From Lachnospiraceae bacterium (GTDB taxonomy: Bacteria > Bacillota > Clostridia > Lachnospirales > Lachnospiraceae): 7,736 nucleotides of DNA. The position numbers and the translations under genes are program-made. The DNA lies in the NCBI GenBank assembly GCA_017477005.1, contig JAFUXY010000164.1, forward strand, positions 1 to 7,736, read 5' to 3'. Shown here piece after piece: positions 1 through 6,219 of the stretch. The notes under the pieces are model-generated. The model made no database searches and had not been told where the DNA came from. It was given only the letters and a program-made list of their open reading frames with translations. Numbering within the stretch: position 1 is the first letter of the stretch; the number at the start of each line of letters is the position of its first letter.

Positions 1-2
1 GC

Positions 3-803
3 TGGAAGCAGAAAAACGCCCACTACCACCGCAGCAAAAAGGGCGGCGGCGAGTGGGAATTTTTGAGTCTGCCCGAGGAATGGCAGATTGGCTATACGCT
101 TTCCTCTGGTGCCGTGCTTTCCTTTCATTTGAAGCCCTTTTCTTTCAAACACACCGGTTTGTTTCCCGAACAGGCCGTCAACTGGGAAGAAATGATCCGC
201 CTGATCTTGGATGCCCGCAAAAACGGAAAAAAGGACATCCGCGTCCTGAACCTCTTTGCCTATACCGGCGGCGCCACCATCGCCTGCGCTTCGGCTGGCG
301 CCCGCGTGACCCACGTAGACGCTTCCAAAGGCATGGTCTCATGGGCAAAGGAAAACGCCGTATTATCCGGGCTGAAGGACGCGCCGATCCGCTGGCTAGT
401 GGACGACTGTGCCAAATTTGTCGCGCGGGAGATCCGCCGGGGAAACCATTATGACGCGATCCTTCTCGATCCCCCTTCCTATGGAAGAGGCCCCAAGGGT
501 GAAATCTGGAAAATCGAAGAGTCCCTACACCCCTTCCTGCGATCGGTGTCCCAGCTTCTGTCCGATGAACCACTGTTTGTGTTTCTCAATTCCTATACCA
601 CCGGCCTCGCCCCGGGCGTGCTGACCTACCTGCTGTCCTCGGTTTTGAGGGAGAGGGGCTTTTCTGCGGAGCCGGGCAAAGTTCCCTCTCACAACCGCGG
701 CCGTCGTTTCGTCGTAGGGTCTGACGAGATCGGCCTGCCCGTGGAAGGCTCCGGGCTCATCCTCCCCTGCGGCGCTTGCGGGAGGGCGGTGTTTGTCCCT
801 TGA
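3..803 (+). CDS. Class I SAM-dependent methyltransferase, RlmI-like (5' end outside window)
   Basis: Predicted S-adenosylmethionine-dependent methyltransferase of the COG1092/PF10672 type, related to the catalytic domain of the 23S rRNA cytosine-C5 methyltransferase RlmI; probably cytosolic and acting on RNA. The frame is open from base 3, so the N-terminus is missing. The TTG at 63 is internal, because the conserved stretch HYHRSKKGGGEWEF lies just upstream of it. Visible motifs are the SAM-binding loop NLFAYTGGAT (about 242-285), the acidic DASKGM strand end that usually contacts the SAM ribose, VDDCAKFV, and the motif IV block LDPPSYGRGPKGEIW (about 455-500). These are followed by NSYTTGLAP. 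About 266 residues are present, close to full family length. No PUA domain is visible, but one could lie upstream. The stop is 18 bases before the next start, so cotranscription with the GT2 gene is likely. The substrate cannot be read from the sequence. Confidence 0.88.
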   Translation, partial: WKQKNAHYHRSKKGGGEWEFLSLPEEWQIGYTLSSGAVLSFHLKPFSFKHTGLFPEQAVNWEEMIRLILDARKNGKKDIRVLNLFAYTGGATIACASAGARVTHVDASKGMVSWAKENAVLSGLKDAPIRWLVDDCAKFVAREIRRGNHYDAILLDPPSYGRGPKGEIWKIEESLHPFLRSVSQLLSDEPLFVFLNSYTTGLAPGVLTYLLSSVLRERGFSAEPGKVPSHNRGRRFVVGSDEIGLPVEGSGLILPCGACGRAVFVP

Positions 804-820
804 GGACTGGAGGAATCGGC

Positions 821-1528
821 ATGCGTTTTTTCCATAAGGCCACACTGGATCTCTCCATCATTATGCCTTGCCTGAATGAAGAAGCGACGGTTGGATTGTG
901 CGTTGACCGCGCTTTGTCGTTCATCCGAAATACAAACCTAAAAGGGGAGGTTTTGGTGGTTGACAATGGCAGCAAAGACGGCTCCTCTCGAATTGCCAAA
1001 CTCCATGGCGCCACGGTGATTTGGGAACCACGCCGGGGATATGTGCGCGCGCTACGCACCGGCCTCGCCTGCAGCCGGGGAAGGATCCTTCTGTTTGGCG
1101 ACTGCGATCTCTCCTACGACTTTCGAAAATTATTCCCCTTTTTTCGCCCTTTGCAGAAAAACCGCTGCGACATGGTCATTGGCAATCGCTTCCATTCTTC
1201 TATGGAAAAAGGCGCCATACCTGTGTCCCATCTCTGGGGCGTTCCAATGCTGTCCGCGCTTGGCCGCCTCCGTTATCGCATTCATGTCATAGACTTCCAC
1301 TGCGGACTGCGCAGCATGACAAGGCAGGCCGCAAAACAAATGCATCTGAGCTGTGATGGAATGGAGTTTGCCACCGAAATGATCGCTGAGGCCGCTCGAT
1401 TGCGGCTGTGCGTCGCCCAGCCAAAAATTACCCTCCATCGATGCCCTCCGAACCGACAGTCCAAATTGCGCACGATTCCAGATGGATTGCGACATCTGAA
1501 GTATATTCTCTTCCACCCTCTCGAATAG
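821..1528 (+). CDS. Glycosyltransferase family 2, DPM1/GtrB-like
   Basis: Predicted GT-A fold glycosyltransferase of 235 residues, probably transferring a sugar from a nucleotide-sugar to a polyprenyl phosphate on the cytoplasmic side. Motifs in order: LSIIMPCLNEE (11-21), the nucleotide-binding VVDNGSKDGS (46-55), the metal-binding D-x-D in GDCDLSYD (93-100), IGNRF (120-124) and DFHCGLRSM (158-166), which matches the DFxxGLR region of dolichol-phosphate sugar synthases. No membrane anchor follows the catalytic domain, unlike classical GtrB. The ATG at 821 is chosen because GGAGGA at 809-814 is six bases upstream. The alternative TTG at 776 would overlap the methyltransferase and lacks this support. 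The TAG stop is built from the duplicated TA target plus the first base of a MITE. The pre-insertion site would also have read TAG, so the C-terminus is probably native. The sugar donor and lipid carrier are inferred from the family. Confidence 0.88.
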   Translation: MRFFHKATLDLSIIMPCLNEEATVGLCVDRALSFIRNTNLKGEVLVVDNGSKDGSSRIAKLHGATVIWEPRRGYVRALRTGLACSRGRILLFGDCDLSYDFRKLFPFFRPLQKNRCDMVIGNRFHSSMEKGAIPVSHLWGVPMLSALGRLRYRIHVIDFHCGLRSMTRQAAKQMHLSCDGMEFATEMIAEAARLRLCVAQPKITLHRCPPNRQSKLRTIPDGLRHLKYILFHPLE

Positions 1529-1638
1529 GGAAACGCTGATTAAAGCGTTTCCTTTGCGCCAAATCGCAGCACGAAGTGCATTCCTATGCGATTTGTGTGC
1601 ATGGGTTTTGAGGAAATACGATTAAATCAGTGATTCCT
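1528..1638 (+). mobile_element. MITE-like element, copy 1 (111 bp, TA target duplication)
   Basis: A 111-bp element that recurs at 6601-6711 with six mismatches. It is flanked by TA at 1526-1527 and TA at 1639-1640. Its ends are imperfect inverted repeats: the left end reads GGGAAACGCTGATTAAA and the right end, read in reverse, AGGAATCACTGATTTAAT. Inside are a perfect 9-bp hairpin (1529-1537 with 1544-1552, loop GATTAA) and a second structure pairing AAATCGCA (1561-1568) with TGCGATTT (1587-1594) around a GCAC-GAA-GTGC hairpin. There is no transposase, so it must be moved in trans. The TA duplication suggests an IS630/Tc1-mariner type enzyme. It sits exactly in the GT2 stop codon. The strand given is arbitrary and matches the orientation of copy 2. 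Confidence 0.85.
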
Positions 1639-1649
1639 TAGCCTCCCCT

Positions 1650-1684
1650 TGCGGATTAAGAAAATGCCTTATCCGCATTTCTTT
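1650..1684 (+). terminator. Probable Rho-independent terminator of the methyltransferase-GT2 operon
   Basis: TGCGGAT-AAG (1650-1660, with one bulged T) pairs with CTTATCCGCA (1668-1677), and the stem is followed by TTTCTTT. Before the MITE inserted, this hairpin would have begun about ten bases after the GT2 stop codon. It is now more than 110 bases further away. The U-tract is interrupted, so strength is uncertain. Confidence 0.55.
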
Positions 1685-1710
1685 GACAAGCTTCTTTTTT
1701 GAACTTCTTA

Positions 1711-1739
1711 TTGAAACAGGCGCCAAAACATGGTAAATT
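1711..1739 (+). promoter_or_regulatory. Weak candidate sigma-A promoter for the FecR-domain gene
   Basis: TTGAAA (1711-1716) and TAAATT (1734-1739) are separated by 17 bases, about 75 bases upstream of the ATG at 1814. An alternative pair is TTGACA (1683-1688) with TCTTAT (1706-1711), also 17 bases apart, which overlaps the tail of the terminator. Both have imperfect -10 boxes. Apart from the MITE, the terminator and these boxes, nothing else is visible in 1529-1813. Confidence 0.35.
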
Positions 1740-1813
1740 ATAGTGGGAAGATATTATTCTATTATGTATTATTCATATGATATACAAAAAAACTCTAATT
1801 GAGAGGAAATACT

Positions 1814-4648
1814 ATGAAAAACTCCGGAAAAAAACAAACTCTTGCAAAGCAGGTCTCTAGCGTGCTGATGTCCACGCTTTTGGCCTTTTCTTTCTGCGCT
1901 TCTCCTTCCTGTTTGGTACAGGCAGCAAGCGAAGACGGTACAGCCTCCGTGGTACGTTTTGCCAAGGCGGAAGGGAAGGTTTCCATCAAAGACGCGGGAG
2001 GCAGCCTTCCTCAAAAAGAAAATATGCGGCTTTTCAGCGGAAACAGTGTCTCCACTGAAGAGCAGAGTTACGCCTGGCTGAATCTGGACGATTCAAAGGC
2101 CGTCAAATTGGACGCCGTCAGCGAGGCAGAAGTCCGCAAAAGCGGAAAGGATCTGGAGGTTTTGTCGAAGTCAGGCAACCTGTTCTTCAACGTGACAAAG
2201 CCTTTGAAGTCCGACGAATCCATGAAAATCCGCACCTCTACGATGGTGATGGGCATTCGGGGAACCTGCGGCTGGGTCAAATTTTTAGACGCCACCCATA
2301 CCTGCGTATATCTGTTGGAAGGACACGTCGAATGCAAGGTATTCAACCCGGCCACCGGCGAAGAAGAATCGATCATATTGAATCCCGGAGAAAGCGCTAC
2401 CTTCTTTGTGGCGGAAAAGAACGATTCCTCCGAAGGTGAAAAAACCTGCGGAGTGGAAAAAAGCACCTTCAGCGAGAAAGATGTCGAGGGGTTCGTACTG
2501 ATGGATCTGACGGGCGATCCCTCGACCGTCAATGAGATTTTCAAGCAATCCCATATCGACCTCCGGGATATTACGCCTGAACAGGCCCAGGCAAAGCAGA
2601 CCTCCGACCAATCCGTCCTGGCGGCAAAAACACAGGAAGTTGAAAACCAGAAGAAACTTCAAGAGACAACGGCGGAAGTGCTTCAGGAATGGGACGAGAC
2701 ACCGTCCGCCCATGATTCTCAGGAAACGGCGGACTCTTCCGAAAGCTCTGAGGACAATGAAAGTTTCCAAACAGCCTCTTTGAACACGAATCCAAACGGG
2801 GTGAACGCCACTCCCTCCTCCGAGACGGCAACCTCCGTTTCGCCGGAAACGGCCACGGATGCGACACAGGAAACCGCTTCCGCTACGGACACAAGTACCT
2901 CTAACGGAGGCTCCGAAAGCACTTCGGATAGCACTGCTAGTACAACAAACACAAAAAAAAGCTCTTCGAGCGACGACGATGACGATTCCTCCGGGGGCAG
3001 TTCCTCTGGCGGCTCGTCCAACAGTTCTTCCCCATCCCTAGTCAACCCGTCCTACCCTTCCGGCGGCTCATCCAACAGCGGTGGTTCCGGATCCACGAAC
3101 CCCGGTGGAAATGATTCCTCGTCGGACGATAAGGACAAGGACAAAGATTCGGATTCGAACGATAACAAGGATTCCGGCACCAACGACAAGGACAAAGATT
3201 CCAACACAGATAGCGACAAGGACAAAGATTCGAATACAGAGGACAACGACAAGGATTCCGACTCAGACGAGGACAACGAGGAAGAAGATGATGAAGAGGA
3301 AGAGGACATCGACGAAGACGATGGCATAAAGGAGGGCGAAGAAGAGGACGATGAGGAGGACGACGATACGCCCACTTCCACAGAATCCCATTCGATTTCG
3401 CTCTCTGTTCCGGAAGAGTATGCCTCCGCCTGGGTCTATGTCGATGGAGAAGAAGGTTTATCCGGGGCAACCGCAGGCAGCGTCGTGCTGGTTCCGGTCG
3501 TATATGAAAAAGAAAAGTACAGTATTGTTTTTTCCGTCAAGGACAAAAACGGGAATACCATATACTACGAAAAAGGGGACTCCGATTACTCGGACGATTA
3601 TGCTTTTGTCATGCCAGATTCCGATGTGGTTGTCAGCGCTTCTTTCACGCCGCTCTCCGGCAATACAGGCGAAGGAAACGATGCCTCTGACGGTACTTCA
3701 ACGACAACGGATCAACCAGCCTCCGACAACGCTTCAACACCAACGGATCAACCGGCTTCTGATAGTGCTTCAATGACACCAGATCAACCGGCCACCGAGC
3801 AGCAGACAGCTACGGACACTGAAGCAGATACCACTTCGGATTCTGCTTCGAACTCGGCTCCCGAATTGTACGAGCTTGCCCCGGCCATTCCACAGGATGA
3901 TTCCGATTGGGAGACAGGATCGTCTTCTGGAACTATGAACTACGATGCCGAAGCGAATCTATCGAACTTGACCAGCGCTTCTCAGGTCTCGGATATGACC
4001 AATTTCGAGTCTGGCGGAGAACAGCAAGCTACAGGCTCTCTGGGTTCAGAGCCCGTAGATTCTGCGTCCTCTAGTGAACCACAGGCTTCGGATTCGCTAA
4101 ATTCGGATTCCGCAGGAAAGCCGTCGGATTCACAGGCAGCCGGTTCGCCCAAATCTAATTCCGCGGGCGAACCACAGACTTCGGATTCCTTGGGAATCAA
4201 ATCCGCCGGAACAGATGAGCCAGCACCTTCGGACTCTTCGGATTTGGAAGCTGCTGGTGAGTCGCAGACTTCGGATCCCTTGAGTACTGAACCTACTGGA
4301 ACAGATGAACTAGCACCTTCTGGCTCTCCGGATTTGGAAGCTGCTGGTGAGTCGCAGATATCGGTTCCCATTGATTCTGTGTCCACCGACACCGATGATT
4401 CGGAGAACACAGATTCCCAAGATTCTGACTCGATGGATGACTCGCAGAATTTGGACTCTGCTTCTGACTCGGATTCGGAAGATACAACAGACAGTGGATC
4501 TGATTCATCGGAGGATGCACAAGACGATGGGGATTCCGACCACTCCACCCCGGAAAACAACGATGTTTGGTCCGGAGGCGGGTCGGAAGCCACCGTTTCA
4601 GACGACGATGATACGGCAAACGAAATCCCTAATGATGGGATCCTGTAG
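1814..4648 (+). CDS. Secreted FecR-domain protein with long Asp/Ser/Thr-rich repeat regions
   Basis: A 944-residue protein predicted to be exported. Residues 1-37 form a signal peptide (Lys-rich start, hydrophobic core, cleavage near VQA|A). Residues about 45-200 are a FecR-type domain (PF04773), including a GKVSI strand, the characteristic VMGIRGT (145-151) and a YLLEGHVE segment. Residues about 270-520 are low-complexity Ser/Thr/Asn, then a very acidic stretch of Asp-Lys-Asp-Ser repeats ending in poly Asp/Glu. Residues about 525-614 look like a small beta domain ending in FVMPDSDVVVSASF, which resembles the InlB B-repeat/PF18998 class. Residues 615-944 are Ser/Asp/Thr repeats. No LPxTG motif, C-terminal membrane segment or SLH domain is visible, so anchoring is unexplained. 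The ATG at 1814 is preferred over the TTG at 1799 because AGAGGA lies at 1802-1807. Glycosyltransferase-like genes flank it. Known FecR proteins regulate sigma factors, but no FecI or TonB partner is seen here. The function is unknown. Confidence 0.85.
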   Translation: MKNSGKKQTLAKQVSSVLMSTLLAFSFCASPSCLVQAASEDGTASVVRFAKAEGKVSIKDAGGSLPQKENMRLFSGNSVSTEEQSYAWLNLDDSKAVKLDAVSEAEVRKSGKDLEVLSKSGNLFFNVTKPLKSDESMKIRTSTMVMGIRGTCGWVKFLDATHTCVYLLEGHVECKVFNPATGEEESIILNPGESATFFVAEKNDSSEGEKTCGVEKSTFSEKDVEGFVLMDLTGDPSTVNEIFKQSHIDLRDITPEQAQAKQTSDQSVLAAKTQEVENQKKLQETTAEVLQEWDETPSAHDSQETADSSESSEDNESFQTASLNTNPNGVNATPSSETATSVSPETATDATQETASATDTSTSNGGSESTSDSTASTTNTKKSSSSDDDDDSSGGSSSGGSSNSSSPSLVNPSYPSGGSSNSGGSGSTNPGGNDSSSDDKDKDKDSDSNDNKDSGTNDKDKDSNTDSDKDKDSNTEDNDKDSDSDEDNEEEDDEEEEDIDEDDGIKEGEEEDDEEDDDTPTSTESHSISLSVPEEYASAWVYVDGEEGLSGATAGSVVLVPVVYEKEKYSIVFSVKDKNGNTIYYEKGDSDYSDDYAFVMPDSDVVVSASFTPLSGNTGEGNDASDGTSTTTDQPASDNASTPTDQPASDSASMTPDQPATEQQTATDTEADTTSDSASNSAPELYELAPAIPQDDSDWETGSSSGTMNYDAEANLSNLTSASQVSDMTNFESGGEQQATGSLGSEPVDSASSSEPQASDSLNSDSAGKPSDSQAAGSPKSNSAGEPQTSDSLGIKSAGTDEPAPSDSSDLEAAGESQTSDPLSTEPTGTDELAPSGSPDLEAAGESQISVPIDSVSTDTDDSENTDSQDSDSMDDSQNLDSASDSDSEDTTDSGSDSSEDAQDDGDSDHSTPENNDVWSGGGSEATVSDDDDTANEIPNDGIL
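3118..3375 (+). repeat. Acidic Asp-Lys-Asp-Ser repeat region inside the FecR-domain gene
   Basis: The motif GACAAGGACAAAGATTC occurs at about 3132, 3186 and 3216, with degenerate GAYAAGGATTC copies between them. It encodes runs such as DKDKDS and SDKDKDSNTEDNDKDS and then passes into near-continuous Asp/Glu. The DxDxD spacing is reminiscent of calcium-binding thrombospondin type 3 or dockerin-like loops, but no complete loop consensus is assigned. Confidence 0.7.
3695..3802 (+). repeat. Three tandem 36-bp (12-residue) units
   Basis: Units at 3695-3730, 3731-3766 and 3767-3802 encode variations on TSTTTDQPASDN. The core DQPA is conserved in all three. This is an in-frame tandem array within the C-terminal half of the FecR-domain protein, directly after the beta domain. 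Confidence 0.8.
4070..4432 (+). repeat. Tandem ~90-bp (30-residue) repeats in the C-terminal tail
   Basis: Three units of exactly 90 bp start at 4163, 4253 and 4343, each opening with AGE-(P/S)-Q-(T/I)-S. The first two also share GTDE and APS. A diverged 93-bp unit (SSEPQASDS) precedes them at 4070-4162, and a shorter relative (GEQQATGS) lies near 4016. The units are strongly similar in DNA (GCTGCTGGTGAGTCGCAGA is shared by two), which suggests recent duplication. The last unit decays into plain Asp/Ser. Confidence 0.78.
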
Positions 4649-6219
4649 TGGACAGCGTTCCTATGAGACCAAATGTATTGGGGAGATCCCTATTTTTGAC
4701 TTTATTTCGGTGCCTGATCCTATATGGAGCAACTACGGCGGCCGCTATCCTTCTTTTGATCAGCGCTGCCTGGATTCCTGGGAGGGCAATCCGCGAAAAT
4801 ATGATCTCCTCTGCCAATTATTTTGAGAATAAGCCCTTCTACGGGAGCTCGTTCCTTGACAACGATATATTTCGATACGATACCTACGCAGACGAGACCT
4901 TGTTGTCCATCGCATGGTATCTTGATGCAGAGCATCCGCTAAAGAGCGTTATGCAGGCTATGTTTTTCGAAGACCTAAACGACATGCAGCATACCGGCTT
5001 TTATGAGGCCATCGTGCATGATCGTCCTGCCAACACGCAGTACATTCGTTATTGGCATGGCTCCGTCCTGCCCGTACGCGTATTTCATCTGTTCGGAGAT
5101 ATCCGTGGATTATTCAAGCTGAACGCTATCCTTTTTGTGTTGCTTACAGCAGCCTTGGCCTTGCTGCTCTGGAAAAAACAACGGCGTGCGGAGCTTGTTG
5201 CATTTGTAATTTCGCTTCTCGTGGTCAATCCATTCGCCGTACCCTTCACCCTCGAATACACCTGGATGTTTTTGTGGATGCTGTGTATGAGCATTACCGT
5301 TGTTGTCCTTGGCGATCGGGAACATTTTCCCTACTGGAACGATTTCTTCCTAGTAAATGGAATGCTGACCGTGTATTGGGATTTTTTGACCACGGAGACG
5401 ATCACGCTGCTGATCCCTTTGCTGCTGTTGCTCTCGATCCGCGAACCGCACTCCAGCAACCGGGACAACCGCCTCTTTGCCTTTCGGTCATGTCTGATGT
5501 GGGGCGTTGGTTATGTCGGAATGTGGGTTACAAAATGGGTGATGGCCTCCCTCGTATTGGGTGAAAACGTGATGCCCTACGTGACAGAACACATTCAGGA
5601 ACGATTGCTCGGACATCCAAAAGCTGCCTGGTATGTGGTCGCTTTCTCAGCGATCCGGAGGAATCTGAAAAACCTGTTTCCATGGTGCTTCGGCACAGCG
5701 GGCGCGGCAGTTGGAATGGTAATCGTTTTCCTATTGATCTACCTCACCTATCTCTTTCACAGAGATTGCATCGACTGGGGACGCATTGGTTTGTACGCCT
5801 TGTTGGGGATGATTCCTTATATCCGGTATATGGTGCTGGCCAACCATTCCTATTTGCATTTTTTCTTCACCTACCGCGCACAGATTGCGACCATCTTCGC
5901 ACTGGGGCTGATCGTCTGTGAGGTAGTGGATTGGGAGGCTCTTCATACATCAAAGAAAGGAAGGGAACAATCTATGATAAAAAAAGTTAATATAAAAACA
6001 ACGATACAAGATTACAAGAAGAATAAGGAAAACTATGGTAAAGTAGCAATATATGATATTGCTCATACTACGATAATCCGCGAGGGTTCGGAGGAAGATT
6101 GGCTTAGTTTGCGTTTAGAAGTCGAAAAAGCCAATGTTGATGGCGAAGTGTATCATTTGGTAATAGTTCCTAATTCAGAGAATCAAATAAGATCATTTAG
6201 TTTAGGAGCAAGAATATGA
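4648..6219 (+). CDS. Polytopic membrane protein, putative GT-C type glycosyltransferase, fused in frame to orfA
   Basis: A 523-codon frame whose first ~440 residues are an integral membrane protein. It has an N-terminal hydrophobic segment (about 14-42), a polar extracytoplasmic region (43-150) holding RYDTYADET (76-84) and RYWHG (134-138), then about nine more hydrophobic stretches to residue 428, ending after NHSYLHFFFTYR (399-410). A large first outer loop with a D-E pair, followed by many membrane segments, is typical of lipid-phosphate-sugar dependent GT-C enzymes, but this assignment is by architecture only. The GTG at 4648 overlaps the previous stop (TAGTG), implying translational coupling. 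The ATG at 4663 is an alternative start without a clear ribosome binding site. Residues 443-523 are the AT-rich orfA read in the same frame, with no intervening stop. The native C-terminus probably lay near residues 430-440. Whether the fused protein is made is unknown. Confidence 0.75.
   Translation: MDSVPMRPNVLGRSLFLTLFRCLILYGATTAAAILLLISAAWIPGRAIRENMISSANYFENKPFYGSSFLDNDIFRYDTYADETLLSIAWYLDAEHPLKSVMQAMFFEDLNDMQHTGFYEAIVHDRPANTQYIRYWHGSVLPVRVFHLFGDIRGLFKLNAILFVLLTAALALLLWKKQRRAELVAFVISLLVVNPFAVPFTLEYTWMFLWMLCMSITVVVLGDREHFPYWNDFFLVNGMLTVYWDFLTTETITLLIPLLLLLSIREPHSSNRDNRLFAFRSCLMWGVGYVGMWVTKWVMASLVLGENVMPYVTEHIQERLLGHPKAAWYVVAFSAIRRNLKNLFPWCFGTAGAAVGMVIVFLLIYLTYLFHRDCIDWGRIGLYALLGMIPYIRYMVLANHSYLHFFFTYRAQIATIFALGLIVCEVVDWEALHTSKKGREQSMIKKVNIKTTIQDYKKNKENYGKVAIYDIAHTTIIREGSEEDWLSLRLEVEKANVDGEVYHLVIVPNSENQIRSFSLGARI
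5956..5965 (+). promoter_or_regulatory. Ribosome binding site supporting an internal start at 5974
   Basis: AAAGGAAGGG lies eight bases upstream of the ATG at 5974. A strong site inside a longer open frame argues that orfA is translated on its own rather than only as the tail of the membrane protein. A similar leader (AAAGAAAGGAT then CTATG) precedes the gene at 6972. Confidence 0.6.
5974..6219 (+). CDS. Small hypothetical protein (orfA of the AT-rich pair)
   Basis: An 81-residue protein beginning MIKKVNIKTT and ending FSLGARI; I do not recognise its family. It has no membrane segment or signal peptide. The middle alternates strand-like segments (VAIYDIAHTTII, VYHLVIVPNS) with a predicted helix (EEDWLSLRLEVEKA), consistent with a small alpha/beta cytosolic protein. 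Its ribosome binding site is at 5956-5965. It shares the ATGA overlap at 6216-6219 with the protease-like gene, so the two are likely translationally coupled and work together. Base composition is strongly AT-rich and unlike the upstream membrane gene, which suggests transfer. It reads in frame with that gene, and I interpret this as loss of the upstream stop at a recombination junction. A role as partner, substrate or regulator of the protease-like protein is only a guess. Confidence 0.6.
   Translation: MIKKVNIKTTIQDYKKNKENYGKVAIYDIAHTTIIREGSEEDWLSLRLEVEKANVDGEVYHLVIVPNSENQIRSFSLGARI

Noticed and set aside
776..820. Upstream TTG start for the GT2 gene
   Set aside because: It overlaps the methyltransferase and adds 15 residues outside the catalytic domain. 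The ATG at 821 has a near-ideal GGAGGA six bases upstream.
1529..1552. Left MITE hairpin as a terminator of the GT2 gene
   Set aside because: The 9-bp stem is followed only by TTTGCG. The hairpin is part of the repeated element, and a better terminator lies at 1650-1684.
3052..3381. Long Ser-rich open frame on the minus strand
   Set aside because: It is the shadow of the Asp/Glu/Lys repeat codons of the FecR-domain gene; GAY/GAR codons read backwards give Ser/Leu. No start context supports it.
3982..4593. 203-codon minus-strand frame rich in Ser and Glu
   Set aside because: It is a shadow of the Ser/Asp repeats (TCGGAT reads as ATCCGA) with no ribosome binding site and no recognisable domain.
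4433..4648. Cell-wall sorting signal at the C-terminus of the FecR-domain protein
   Set aside because: The tail ends in Asp/Ser-rich sequence and NEIPNDGIL. There is no LPxTG, hydrophobic segment or basic tail.
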